DNA of 25,465 nucleotides from Casp-actino8 sp044355095. GTDB lineage: Bacteria > Actinomycetota > Acidimicrobiia > Acidimicrobiales > Ilumatobacteraceae. Within the stretch, counting starts at the first letter, position 1; every line of letters starts with the position of its first letter. A program made the position numbers and the translations under genes. The notes beneath the pieces were generated by a model. It made no database searches. It worked only from the letters and a program-made list of their open reading frames with translations, and had not been told where the DNA came from. The stretch is taken from the NCBI GenBank assembly GCA_044355095.1, contig JBIKYT010000030.1, forward strand, positions 1 through 25,465, in the 5' to 3' direction. Shown here piece by piece: positions 1 to 7,011 of this stretch.

Positions 1-151
1 GGAATTGCGTCATCCACTTGGGCTCGCCCTTCCACCACGAAATCTGATCGACGACCGGCTTGCTCAGACCCTTTTCGGGCTTGAACGCGTATTCAACGTC
101 GTCGCTCCAACCGAGTGAGTACTTGCTGAGATCGAGATCGAATGAGGTCAT
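1..151 (-). CDS. sufB: Fe-S cluster assembly protein SufB, N-terminal part (truncated by window edge)
   Basis: Only the first 50 codons are inside the window, starting at ATG 151 and running off the left edge. The peptide ends in GEPKWMTQF, which matches the SufB N-terminus (usually xEPxWMxxFR), and KGLSKPVVDQIS fits the preceding segment. SufB is the scaffold subunit of the cytosolic SufBCD complex, on which Fe-S clusters are built. A GGAG ribosome binding site ends 6 nt before the ATG, so this gene has a leader, unlike many first genes in this window. The upstream gene on the same strand is a ferredoxin. SufB fits a window rich in Fe-S enzymes (APS reductase, sulfite reductase, MutY). The family call rests on a short peptide, and the rest of the gene cannot be judged. 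Confidence 0.8.
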   Translation of the reverse strand, partial: MTSFDLDLSKYSLGWSDDVEYAFKPEKGLSKPVVDQISWWKGEPKWMTQF

Positions 152-276
152 GGGGAACTCCAAAGAACGCAGGATTCGCTGGTCACGAACCCTCTAACTG
201 AATTAACACTACGGCGATAGTAACAATTATCCACGCTGATTGATATACCCGGCGCAGATTTCTTGCGCACCGCCGA
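152..276 (-). promoter_or_regulatory. Putative sufB promoter and leader region
   Basis: This 125-bp gap between the ferredoxin stop and the sufB start is AT-rich in its middle (about 198-232). Read on the minus strand it contains TTGTTACTATCG, in which TACTAT is a good -10 candidate about 65-70 nt before the ATG, leaving a leader with a GGAG ribosome binding site. A short inverted repeat, ACTA-CGGCGA-TAGT, lies at about 210-223 and overlaps the candidate -10. It could be an operator for a Suf regulator, but the arms are only 4 bp and this is weak. A 5-bp GCGCA/TGCGC hairpin around 252-268 follows the ferredoxin stop and is too weak to call a terminator. Confidence 0.35.
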
Positions 277-546
277 CTAAGCGCTCGCCGACAATTCTCC
301 GAGGGGCTGAGCAGGGAGTTCAATGAAAATGCACTCGCCTGGGCAGGCCTCGGCGGCATCGACCACAGCTTGGTAGTTCTTCAGCGGAACCCACGCCAAA
401 CTGCCCGATCCACCGGGGTCGTTCAGGGCCACGCCAGCCTCGGCAACGTAGGCGATGCCATCTTCAAGTTGCACGAAGGCATCGGGACAATGGTCGAGAC
501 ACAGGCCATCTCCGGTGCATAAGTCTTGATCGATCCACACCCGCAT
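277..546 (-). CDS. Small ferredoxin with C-x2-D-x2-C motif
   Basis: This is a soluble electron carrier of 89 residues if it starts at ATG 546 (MRVWIDQDLC). An upstream in-frame start at 636 would run across the divergent gene and is less likely. The motif C10-x2-D13-x2-C16-x3-C20-P and the later C68-P define a cluster site in which the second cysteine is aspartate, as in Pyrococcus furiosus ferredoxin (family knowledge). Likely ligands are C10, D13, C16 and C68, with C20 possibly paired in a disulfide. A glycine-rich insert (about residues 42-50) separates the halves. A TATCGT box lies 8 nt before the ATG. It may feed electrons to one of the Fe-S or redox enzymes nearby, such as sulfite reductase, but no partner is shown by the sequence. 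A 3Fe-4S cluster is an alternative. Confidence 0.82.
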   Translation of the reverse strand: MRVWIDQDLCTGDGLCLDHCPDAFVQLEDGIAYVAEAGVALNDPGGSGSLAWVPLKNYQAVVDAAEACPGECIFIELPAQPLGELSASA

Positions 547-604
547 CGCCGAGCACGATAACGGCAGGACACCAAAAGTGTCTGATCGGGCGTACTCTCG
601 GATC
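547..604. promoter_or_regulatory. Divergent promoter pair for ferredoxin (-) and oligopeptidase B (+)
   Basis: On the plus strand TACTCT (593-598) is followed by six bases and then GTG 605, in frame with the peptidase. On the minus strand TATCGT (560-555) is followed by eight bases and then ATG 546 of the ferredoxin. The -35 regions of the two promoters must overlap between about 565 and 585, so the two genes probably compete for or share control. The 12-mer GGCGTACTCTCG around the plus-strand -10 is identical to that before the malyl-CoA lyase gene at 22413, with the same six-base spacing to its GTG. Confidence 0.5.
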
Positions 605-2638
605 GTGCCTTTTGACTCTCGCGGCCCTGTCGCCAAAAAAGTTCCCCACCTGCTCTCCCGTCCAACCGGCGACGTGGATGATCCGTATTACTGGATGAGT
701 AACCGCGACGACGTCGACACCATTGCTTATCTCGAAGCCGAAAACGAGAACTGTGAATCTTGGTTCGCCCCGCACACCGAGCTAGTAGAGACCCTGTTCA
801 ACGAAATCAAATCGCGCATTCAAGAGACTGACGAAAGCGTGCCAACTCTCAAAGATGGTTGGTGGTACGCCACGCGAACCGAAGAGGGCTTGCAGTATCC
901 CATTCATTGTCGTGGTGCGTCTCGCGAGACTGCGACAGCAACAACCATCTTGGACGAAAATGCCCTTGCCGACGGCCACGAATACTTTTCGCTGGGTTCA
1001 TTTGACATCAGCCCCGACACGCACTTATTGATTTGGTCAAGCGATACCGATGGCAGTGAACACTTCACGATGCGAATTCGTGATTTGCGCACAGGGCTTG
1101 ATTTGGTTGATGAGATTGAAGACACTTCTTGGGCGGGTACCGCATGGAGTGCTGATTCACAGTTCATCTTCTACGTCACCTACGACGAACAAGAACGACC
1201 AAGTACGGTCTGGCGTCACCAAATTGGTACAACGCAGAAACAAGACGTCAAAGTTTTCGAAGAAACCGATGAACGCTTCTATGTCGGCATTGACCTCACG
1301 CGTAGCGGAGCGTGGATTGTTATTGATGCCGATAGCAAAACTTCAAGCGAAACCCGTCTGATTTCTGCTCACAGTCCCCTTGACCAACCGGTGGTTGTCC
1401 GTGAACGTCGCGATGATGTCGAGTATCACATTGATCATTGGGGTGATCGCTTCATCGTGCTCACGAACGAAGACGCCATTGATTTTCGAATCATGCAAGC
1501 GCCCGAATCGCAACCATCTGAATGGACCGAACTAGTTGCCCACGTTGAAGGCAATCGAATCATGCGCGCCGACTGCTTTGCTACGCACCTCGTCATTCAC
1601 GAGTGGGTCAATGCACAACCAAGATTGCGCATCATGCTTCGTGACGGAACAATGCAACCGATTGATCTCGGCTCGGCACCGCATGATGTTGAACCTGATA
1701 GCAATCCCGAATGGAATACCGAGTGGTTGCGCTTTGTCTCAGAAAGCATGGTGACTCCGTCCACCGTTTGGGAGCAAAACATCAACACCGGCGAGCGCAA
1801 CATGCTGAAGCGTTCACCTACGCCCAACGTTGACCTTGGTGCATACGAAACGGTTCGAGCCTGGGCCACATCTGCTGACGGAACCAAAGTTCCGTACGAC
1901 ATCGTTCGCCTCAAGTCAGCCCAAACAACTGGTGATGCACCATGCATGGTCTACGCCTACGGTAGCTACGAAGCATCAATGCCGCCGTGGTTTAGCGTTG
2001 CTCGCTTGTCACTCGTTGATCGGGGTTGGACTTGGGTTCTTGCTCACCCACGAGGTGGCGGCGAAATGGGACGACGTTGGTATATCGATGGCCGCCTTGA
2101 GAAAAAGCGCAACACATTCGATGATGTCAACGCAGTCGCCGATGATGTGATTGCTTCGGGTTGGGCTGATTCACGACGAGTTGCGGTCCGCGGCGGAAGC
2201 GCCGGCGGATTGATGGTTGGCGCATGCATCAACTTTCGACCAGAACTTTGGAGCGCCGCCGTCGCCGAAGTTCCATTCGTTGACGTGGTGACAACTATGA
2301 GCGATCCTTCATTACCACTCACCGTTACTGAATGGGAAGAATGGGGCGACCCGCGTGTTGAACCATATGCAACATGCATGTTGCAGTACTCGCCGTACGA
2401 CAACGTGAACGCTCGTGCCTACCCAGCAATCTTCGCAAGTGGCGGGCTCAATGACCCGCGCGTTGCATATCACGAACCCGCCAAGTGGGTTGCCAAGATT
2501 CGCGAACTCCGAACGAACGACGCACCGTTGTTGTTGCGCACTGAAATGGGAGCAGGTCATGGTGGCCCGAGCGGACGCTACGAACGTTGGCGCGAAGAAG
2601 CCCGTGTGAGTGCATTTTTGTTAGCAACGCTTGGCTAA
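605..2638 (+). CDS. ptrB: Oligopeptidase B (S9A prolyl oligopeptidase family)
   Basis: This is a cytosolic serine peptidase cleaving short peptides after basic residues. It has an N-terminal beta-propeller (roughly residues 60-380) and a C-terminal alpha/beta-hydrolase domain. The catalytic triad is visible: Ser532 in RGGSAGGLM, Asp617 in GGLNDPRV and His652 in GAGHGGPSGR (numbered from GTG 605). The blocks GGGEMGRRWY, YSPYDNV and EPAKWVAK are typical of oligopeptidase B and not of plain prolyl oligopeptidase. An earlier GTG at 578 is in frame, but the -10 box TACTCT lies exactly 6 nt before GTG 605, so I prefer 605 as a leaderless start. That gives 677 residues, near the usual 680-700. The gene converges on the MauE-like gene with only 3 nt between stop codons. 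The substrate class is inferred from the family. Confidence 0.9.
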   Translation: MPFDSRGPVAKKVPHLLSRPTGDVDDPYYWMSNRDDVDTIAYLEAENENCESWFAPHTELVETLFNEIKSRIQETDESVPTLKDGWWYATRTEEGLQYPIHCRGASRETATATTILDENALADGHEYFSLGSFDISPDTHLLIWSSDTDGSEHFTMRIRDLRTGLDLVDEIEDTSWAGTAWSADSQFIFYVTYDEQERPSTVWRHQIGTTQKQDVKVFEETDERFYVGIDLTRSGAWIVIDADSKTSSETRLISAHSPLDQPVVVRERRDDVEYHIDHWGDRFIVLTNEDAIDFRIMQAPESQPSEWTELVAHVEGNRIMRADCFATHLVIHEWVNAQPRLRIMLRDGTMQPIDLGSAPHDVEPDSNPEWNTEWLRFVSESMVTPSTVWEQNINTGERNMLKRSPTPNVDLGAYETVRAWATSADGTKVPYDIVRLKSAQTTGDAPCMVYAYGSYEASMPPWFSVARLSLVDRGWTWVLAHPRGGGEMGRRWYIDGRLEKKRNTFDDVNAVADDVIASGWADSRRVAVRGGSAGGLMVGACINFRPELWSAAVAEVPFVDVVTTMSDPSLPLTVTEWEEWGDPRVEPYATCMLQYSPYDNVNARAYPAIFASGGLNDPRVAYHEPAKWVAKIRELRTNDAPLLLRTEMGAGHGGPSGRYERWREEARVSAFLLATLG

Positions 2639-2641
2639 GAA

Positions 2642-3016
2642 CTAAGCAAAGATCGTGATCAGCGCGAGGGCGATGAAAGCCGCGTTGCGCACTACATGTT
2701 TTCCGCTCAATGGTTTACTGCTCCATGATCCGAAGCATGCACATACTGGTCGATGACCCTTTTGCAGTTGTCGCACAATGAGCAAGGTAAACGTCACCAG
2801 CAAAGCAAGAGATAGTGCGCCGACAACTTCTGGCTCAATTTGAACGATCAACAATGCACCCAATGCAATTTCAATCCACGGCACGATTGGTGCAATTGCC
2901 TTTGGCGCACCTAACGCTTGTGCTTCAACCGGCCAGCGATCACCCATGGCAATCTTTGAGCCACCAGCAACACACATCACTCCCCCAAGAATGATCGAAG
3001 CAATGACACCCAACAT
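2642..3016 (-). CDS. MauE/DoxX-like small membrane protein
   Basis: This 124-residue integral membrane protein has four predicted helices (about 1-20, 40-58, 64-81 and 107-123). Before the last helix lies C92-x-C94-F-G, a motif typical of MauE-like proteins, some of which act with thioredoxin-like partners in disulfide handling or maturation of periplasmic enzymes (family knowledge). It starts 5 nt after the flavin reductase-like gene and is surely cotranscribed with it. No methylamine dehydrogenase gene is present, so a role in methylamine use is not implied. The cysteine pair suggests thiol redox chemistry in the membrane, but function is open. A DoxX-like label is equally possible. Confidence 0.68.
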   Translation of the reverse strand: MLGVIASIILGGVMCVAGGSKIAMGDRWPVEAQALGAPKAIAPIVPWIEIALGALLIVQIEPEVVGALSLALLVTFTLLIVRQLQKGHRPVCACFGSWSSKPLSGKHVVRNAAFIALALITIFA

Positions 3017-3021
3017 GGAGA

Positions 3022-3534
3022 TCAGGCGGTCGGCATGTTGACCGAGGCAACTTTGCCACGGAAGAAAACCATCGCATCACTCACGTCTTCTGTATGCAAC
3101 ATGTCATGAACTCGACCGACCACAAACAGATGATCACCTGCTTCGTGAACAACTTCGACTTTGCAATCGATCCAACCAACTACACCCGGAAGAATTGGTG
3201 AACCAGTCGCCGATGCTGTCCAATTGACACCAACAAACTTGCTCGTTTCACCAACGGCCGGTTCTTTAGCAAACTTCCAACAGAGTTCGTCTTGATCGGC
3301 GGCCAAAATGTTGACGCAAAAAGCACCCGACTCTGCAATCGCTGCCCAACTTCGCGAGCTGGTCCCTGGCAAGAAACCAACCAACGGCGGATCAAGCGAG
3401 ACCGACACAAACGAACCAATCGTGATGCCATGAGGCGCACCAGCCGCATCAAGCCCAGTCACAACCGTCACTCCCGTTGGGAAGTGCCCAAGAACATTAC
3501 GAAAGTGTCGTGCGTCGATCTGCGAATCGGTCAT
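3022..3534 (-). CDS. Flavin reductase-like FMN-binding protein
   Basis: This 170-residue protein has the split-barrel flavin reductase fold. Family features are FRNVLGHFPTGVTVVT at the N-terminus, HGITIGSFVSVSLDPPLVGF around residues 35-54, FCVNILAADQ around 73-82, and the C-terminal HxxxVGRV-type strand (LFVVGRVHDM). Members reduce FMN or FAD with NAD(P)H and hand the reduced flavin to a monooxygenase. No two-component monooxygenase lies next to it here, so the partner is unknown. It begins at ATG 3534, 38 nt downstream of the sulfite reductase gene, and has its own leaderless-type promoter, TAGGGT followed by six bases. It may therefore be expressed apart from the sulfate operon. The MauE-like gene follows after 5 nt. 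Confidence 0.85.
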   Translation of the reverse strand: MTDSQIDARHFRNVLGHFPTGVTVVTGLDAAGAPHGITIGSFVSVSLDPPLVGFLPGTSSRSWAAIAESGAFCVNILAADQDELCWKFAKEPAVGETSKFVGVNWTASATGSPILPGVVGWIDCKVEVVHEAGDHLFVVGRVHDMLHTEDVSDAMVFFRGKVASVNMPTA

Positions 3535-3546
3535 AACTGCACCCTA
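3535..3546 (-). promoter_or_regulatory. Leaderless -10 box of flavin reductase gene
   Basis: On the minus strand TAGGGT (3546-3541) is followed by GCAGTT and then ATG 3534. The six-base spacing is the same as at five other gene starts in this window, so transcription probably begins at or beside the A of the start codon. There is no ribosome binding site in between. Confidence 0.5.
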
Positions 3547-3572
3547 GATCGCACTGCAGAGAGCGACAGGCA

Positions 3573-5360
3573 TCAGGTGGCGCACTCCGACTCGGCGACT
3601 TCGGCCACGAACGGTCCGGTCTCGTCGTAGTCGGTGAAATACGCCTCGTCCTCTTCAGGAGTCGGAATCACATCAAGGTCGCGCAATCCGTCGGCGATCT
3701 TTTCTGGTCCACCAACACGCTTCATCCATTCGGCGAATGGTTCAGCAGCATTGCGCTCTTCGGCAAATCGACGAACCACGCGCGCGACACCTTCGGGTGC
3801 AGTGCGAGCTGGCAGGCGTAAAGCCTTTTGACCAAAGTGAATCTGCTCTTCACCGACGTATCCACCCAGCAAGAGTTGGTATCCCGGCAATGAACGACCG
3901 TGCGCACGACGCTCGGCACCGAACAATCCGATGTCGGATGCATGGTGCTGGCCACAGCTGTTGGTGCAACCCGAAATGTTGATGCGAACTCCACCGACTT
4001 CAGCGAGACCTTCTTCTTCGAGTCGTTCACCGATGGCCTTAGCCAAACCGCGTGACTGTGTCACGGCAATGTTGCACGTGTCGGCACCAGGGCAAGCAAC
4101 AACGTCGCGTGCTAATTCGGCACCCGGTCGCGCCATTTCAATTGCCTCAAGGCGATCAAACAATGTGCGCAGTTGCTCTTCTTGCAAACCACGGAACACA
4201 ACGTTCTGACGATTCGACAAACGAACATCGGCACCAAGCTCGCGCTGAATATTGGCGAGCGACTGGAACTGCGATGCAGTGATGTCACCAAGTGCTGCAT
4301 AAGCAACAGCCGAAACTGTGCCCTTGCCTGCTCCGCGAATCACACTGGCTTGTTCCCAACGAGCGAACGGATCGGACGAACGCAAAGTGACACTCACGCC
4401 TTGGCCAACTTCAGTCGCAACGATTCCTTCGGCCTTTCCAGCTGGAGTGTCACCTGCCGCAATAACTTCGGGCGGAATTCCGCCTGGCCATGTTGACGAT
4501 GCTGGCAGTGTGTGACGGATCTTGATGACACGACGACGAACTTCGTCGATACCCAGTTGATCGACGACCCACTTCAGACGGGCACGCAACTTGTTGTCAC
4601 GGTTGCCCGTTTGTTCAAACAAGCGCAATACCGATTCAATTGTTGGCAAAAGATCTTCACGGCTCGTGAAATCTTCAAGAGACTGAGCGGGGTGCGGAGT
4701 GGCACCAAGTCCACCCGCGATATACACACGGAATCCGACTTCGGTTGAACCGTCTTCACGTTGACGAGTAGCGCCAACAACGCCGACGTCGTTGAACATT
4801 GCTTGACCACAGTCGGTGCTGCAACCAGAGAAGTTGACCTTGAACTTGCGTGGCAAACGCTGACCGAGCGGGTTGCGCACGAAGTGACGATGAACTGCTT
4901 CGGCCCACGGAGTGACATCAAGCTTTTCGTAGGGGCAAGCACCTGCTAGGTGACACGCCATCACGTTACGAACGGTGTCTCCACATGCTTCACGCGAGGT
5001 CAGGCCAACCGCGGCGAGACGGCGCAATAGTTCAGGGATACGAGCCAACTGCACAAAATGGAACTGGATGTTCTGGCGTGTGGTGATGTGTCCCCAACCA
5101 CGCGAGAACTCAGTGGCGAGTTCACCCATAAGCTCCATCTGCTCGGGCGTAATGGTGCCGGCGGGCAACTTAATACGCACCATCTGATTGGTTCCGCCTT
5201 GGCGTTGACCGTAAACGCCGTTGTTGAGACGCATCACGCGGAAGACGTCTTCGCCAATTTCACCCGCAAGGTATTGGCCAATAGCGATTTCAAAGCGCTC
5301 AATGTCGCGCATCTGCTCGGCATCAAGGTCACGGGGCTGAGGGGCTGGTGCAATTGTCAT
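3573..5360 (-). CDS. sir: Assimilatory sulfite reductase, ferredoxin-type (nitrite/sulfite reductase family)
   Basis: This siroheme-[4Fe-4S] enzyme reduces sulfite to sulfide with six electrons, probably from ferredoxin, since no flavoprotein subunit is encoded. It shows two pseudo-repeats, each with ferredoxin-like and siroheme domains. The cluster and siroheme ligands are C424, C430 (CPGADTC) and C466, C470 (GCTNSCGQHH), numbered from the first ATG at 5363. The N-terminal half has the degenerate GCSTDCGQ counterpart. Length is 595-596 residues. AGGA sits 6 nt before the second ATG (5360) but only 3 nt before the first, so 5360 is preferred. The family also contains nitrite reductases. The neighbours (cysHDN and siroheme synthesis) make sulfite the likely substrate. 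It is the last gene of the sulfate operon, 40 nt after the 85-codon gene. Confidence 0.9.
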   Translation of the reverse strand: MTIAPAPQPRDLDAEQMRDIERFEIAIGQYLAGEIGEDVFRVMRLNNGVYGQRQGGTNQMVRIKLPAGTITPEQMELMGELATEFSRGWGHITTRQNIQFHFVQLARIPELLRRLAAVGLTSREACGDTVRNVMACHLAGACPYEKLDVTPWAEAVHRHFVRNPLGQRLPRKFKVNFSGCSTDCGQAMFNDVGVVGATRQREDGSTEVGFRVYIAGGLGATPHPAQSLEDFTSREDLLPTIESVLRLFEQTGNRDNKLRARLKWVVDQLGIDEVRRRVIKIRHTLPASSTWPGGIPPEVIAAGDTPAGKAEGIVATEVGQGVSVTLRSSDPFARWEQASVIRGAGKGTVSAVAYAALGDITASQFQSLANIQRELGADVRLSNRQNVVFRGLQEEQLRTLFDRLEAIEMARPGAELARDVVACPGADTCNIAVTQSRGLAKAIGERLEEEGLAEVGGVRINISGCTNSCGQHHASDIGLFGAERRAHGRSLPGYQLLLGGYVGEEQIHFGQKALRLPARTAPEGVARVVRRFAEERNAAEPFAEWMKRVGGPEKIADGLRDLDVIPTPEEDEAYFTDYDETGPFVAEVAESECAT

Positions 5361-5403
5361 CATGGTTCCTATCTAGAGAATCGTCCGAATAGTCAGTCGC
5401 TGG

Positions 5404-5661
5404 TTAGCGACCGACGTCTTCGCCTACTTCACGTAACGCATCATTAATTGCGCCGCGCAAACGGCGCGCACTATCGGCCGAGAGATGGGCAACTAGCCCA
5501 GTTCCTGGTCGACCTAAATCTTCAACTGTCAACACCACTCGTGGAGTTGCATCGTCATAGTCATCACAAATTGCGATTGCCCACGACACTGGCAACGCGT
5601 CTTCAGCACCAGGCGGCAATTCACTTTCGGTGATGGGCTGATCATCAATCGAGCGACGCAT
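5404..5661 (-). CDS. Conserved small protein of unknown function in the sulfate operon
   Basis: The protein has 85 residues if it starts at ATG 5661, which overlaps the end of cobA by 17 nt. An upstream in-frame start would overlap cobA much more. I do not recognise the family. The protein is acidic in its N-terminal half (ITESELPPGAED), then shows hydrophobic strand-like blocks (SWAIAICDDY, RVVLTVEDLG) and a C-terminal helix (SADSARRLRGAINDALREVGED). It has one cysteine, no membrane segment and no metal motif. The position between cobA and the sulfite reductase, with translational coupling, suggests a helper in siroheme insertion, sulfite reductase assembly or control of the pathway. This is inference from context only. 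Confidence 0.7.
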   Translation of the reverse strand: MRRSIDDQPITESELPPGAEDALPVSWAIAICDDYDDATPRVVLTVEDLGRPGTGLVAHLSADSARRLRGAINDALREVGEDVGR

Positions 5662-6403
5662 GACCAGCCTTTCGTGCCCATGCCGAAGTTCCGGCGGTTG
5701 GCGAAAAATCAAATGCGGCAACTTGGCCAATCACAATCGTGCTTGGTGACTCAAGCGGAGCATCAGCAAGTTCGCCAAGTGTGGTGCGAATTGTGGTCTG
5801 CTCGGGACGCGTGCCGTAACGAATAGCCGCGACAGGAGTGTCAGTTGCAAGGCCGCCCGACATCAAACGAGAAGCAATTTCGGCTCGTTCTGAAACACCC
5901 ATCAACACAACTATCGTTCCGCCAACTTGAGCAAGGGCTTCCCAATTGATTGACGTCGCTCCGCCCTTTTCACGATGACCAGTCACAACTGTGAATCCGA
6001 CCGAAACATTTCGATGAGTGACCGGAATACCAGCAGCAGCCGGAACACCTACAGACGAACTGATGCCCGGTACAACATCAAAAGGAACGTCGGCATCGAT
6101 GAGGGCTTGTGCTTCTTCTCCGCCCCGACCAAATACATACGGGTCGCCGCCCTTGAGACGAACCACGTTGAGACCTTGCGACCCCAGGTGCACCAAAAGC
6201 GTATTGATCATTTCTTGTGGCGTGGGAAGACCCGGCTTTTTACCGACGTCAATGAACTCAACGTCGGCACGAGCCAAATCCAAAATCGCTTGATCGGCCA
6301 GTCGATCGTGGACGATGACATCGGCTTCAGCAATCAGTCGCGCCGCACGGACCGTGAGCAGTTCGGGGTCACCAGGACCAGCACCAACCAAGAAAACAGT
6401 CAT
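5645..6403 (-). CDS. cobA: Uroporphyrinogen-III C-methyltransferase (SUMT)
   Basis: The enzyme transfers two methyl groups from S-adenosylmethionine to uroporphyrinogen III, making precorrin-2 for siroheme. The 252-residue protein has the full signature: VFLVGAGPGDPELLT at the N-terminus, VVRLKGGDPYVFGRGGEE near residues 80-97, VVPGISSSVGVPAAAGIPVTHR near 110-132, and VVTGH. ATG 6403 overlaps the TGA of the upstream dehydrogenase gene (ATGA), so the start is well supported. A longer in-frame start at 6439 is unlikely. Together with the preceding gene it does the work of E. coli CysG. Because it lies inside the sulfate operon, its product probably goes to the siroheme of the sulfite reductase and not mainly to cobalamin. 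Confidence 0.93.
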   Translation of the reverse strand: MTVFLVGAGPGDPELLTVRAARLIAEADVIVHDRLADQAILDLARADVEFIDVGKKPGLPTPQEMINTLLVHLGSQGLNVVRLKGGDPYVFGRGGEEAQALIDADVPFDVVPGISSSVGVPAAAGIPVTHRNVSVGFTVVTGHREKGGATSINWEALAQVGGTIVVLMGVSERAEIASRLMSGGLATDTPVAAIRYGTRPEQTTIRTTLGELADAPLESPSTIVIGQVAAFDFSPTAGTSAWARKAGHASLD

Positions 6404-7011
6404 GCTGTCACCGATCCTTGCAACGATTCGCGCGGGCATGACATGTGAATGTTGTGGCTCGCCACAATCTTTTCAATGATGGGCTTCCAGTCAATATCTT
6501 CGGTACTGCGACCATCGGCATGAATCAGCACACGCTCTTGCGCCAACTCATTCACAACTTCTTCAAATTCTGGGCCAACTAAAGCTTCAAGTTTTTGCCG
6601 CATCCACGACGACAATGCCGGACTGTTACCGCCGGTCGAAACCGTGACCATTAAGTCGCCACGACGAACTACTGCTGGCAATGTAAATGCGCAACGCTCG
6701 GGATCATCGGCCGAGTTAATCCAGATACCTCGTTCTTCACAGGTGTCGTAGATCAACTGATCAAGTTCGCGGTTGCCCGTCGCAGTAATCACCAGACGTT
6801 GACCATCAAGATCTGTCAATTCAAAAGCGCGCTGATGAAGCGTGACCGGAAGCCCCACAAAATCGCCGACAACTTCTGGGGCGACAACAGTGACTCGTGC
6901 TCCTGCTGCCAATAGTTGTTCGGTCTTGCGCAAACCGATACGACCTGCACCAACAACCAAGCACGACCGACCTTCAAGATTGAGGTTGATCGGGAATTGG
7001 TTCTTGGTCAC
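6400..7011 (-). CDS. Precorrin-2 dehydrogenase / sirohydrochlorin ferrochelatase domain protein (CysG N-terminal type)
   Basis: This 203-residue protein has an N-terminal NAD-binding fold (NLEGRSCLVVGAGRIGLRKTEQLLAAGARVTVVAP, residues about 12-45), the block INSADDPERCAFTLPAVVRRGDL (about 98-120) and VSTGGNSPALSSWMR, as in CysG and Met8p N-terminal domains. It oxidises precorrin-2 to sirohydrochlorin with NAD+ and may also insert iron. No separate ferrochelatase is in the operon, so a bifunctional role is plausible. The C-terminus is long enough for the Met8p/CysG dimerisation segment. The start overlaps cysN by ATGA and the end overlaps cobA by ATGA. In many Actinobacteria this domain is fused to CobA. 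Here the two genes stay separate but are tightly coupled. Confidence 0.9.
   Translation of the reverse strand: MTKNQFPINLNLEGRSCLVVGAGRIGLRKTEQLLAAGARVTVVAPEVVGDFVGLPVTLHQRAFELTDLDGQRLVITATGNRELDQLIYDTCEERGIWINSADDPERCAFTLPAVVRRGDLMVTVSTGGNSPALSSWMRQKLEALVGPEFEEVVNELAQERVLIHADGRSTEDIDWKPIIEKIVASHNIHMSCPRESLQGSVTA

Noticed and set aside
252..268. Terminator after the ferredoxin gene
   Set aside because: The stem is only 5 bp with a 7-nt loop and no T-run.
3634..5187. Plus-strand ORFs opposite the sulfite reductase gene
   Set aside because: They lie wholly inside a well-supported gene, have low-complexity, unlikely protein sequences, and show no ribosome binding site or promoter.
3573..5360. 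Assimilatory nitrite reductase
   Set aside because: The family alone cannot exclude it, but the operon contains only sulfate and siroheme genes and no nitrate reductase or transporter.
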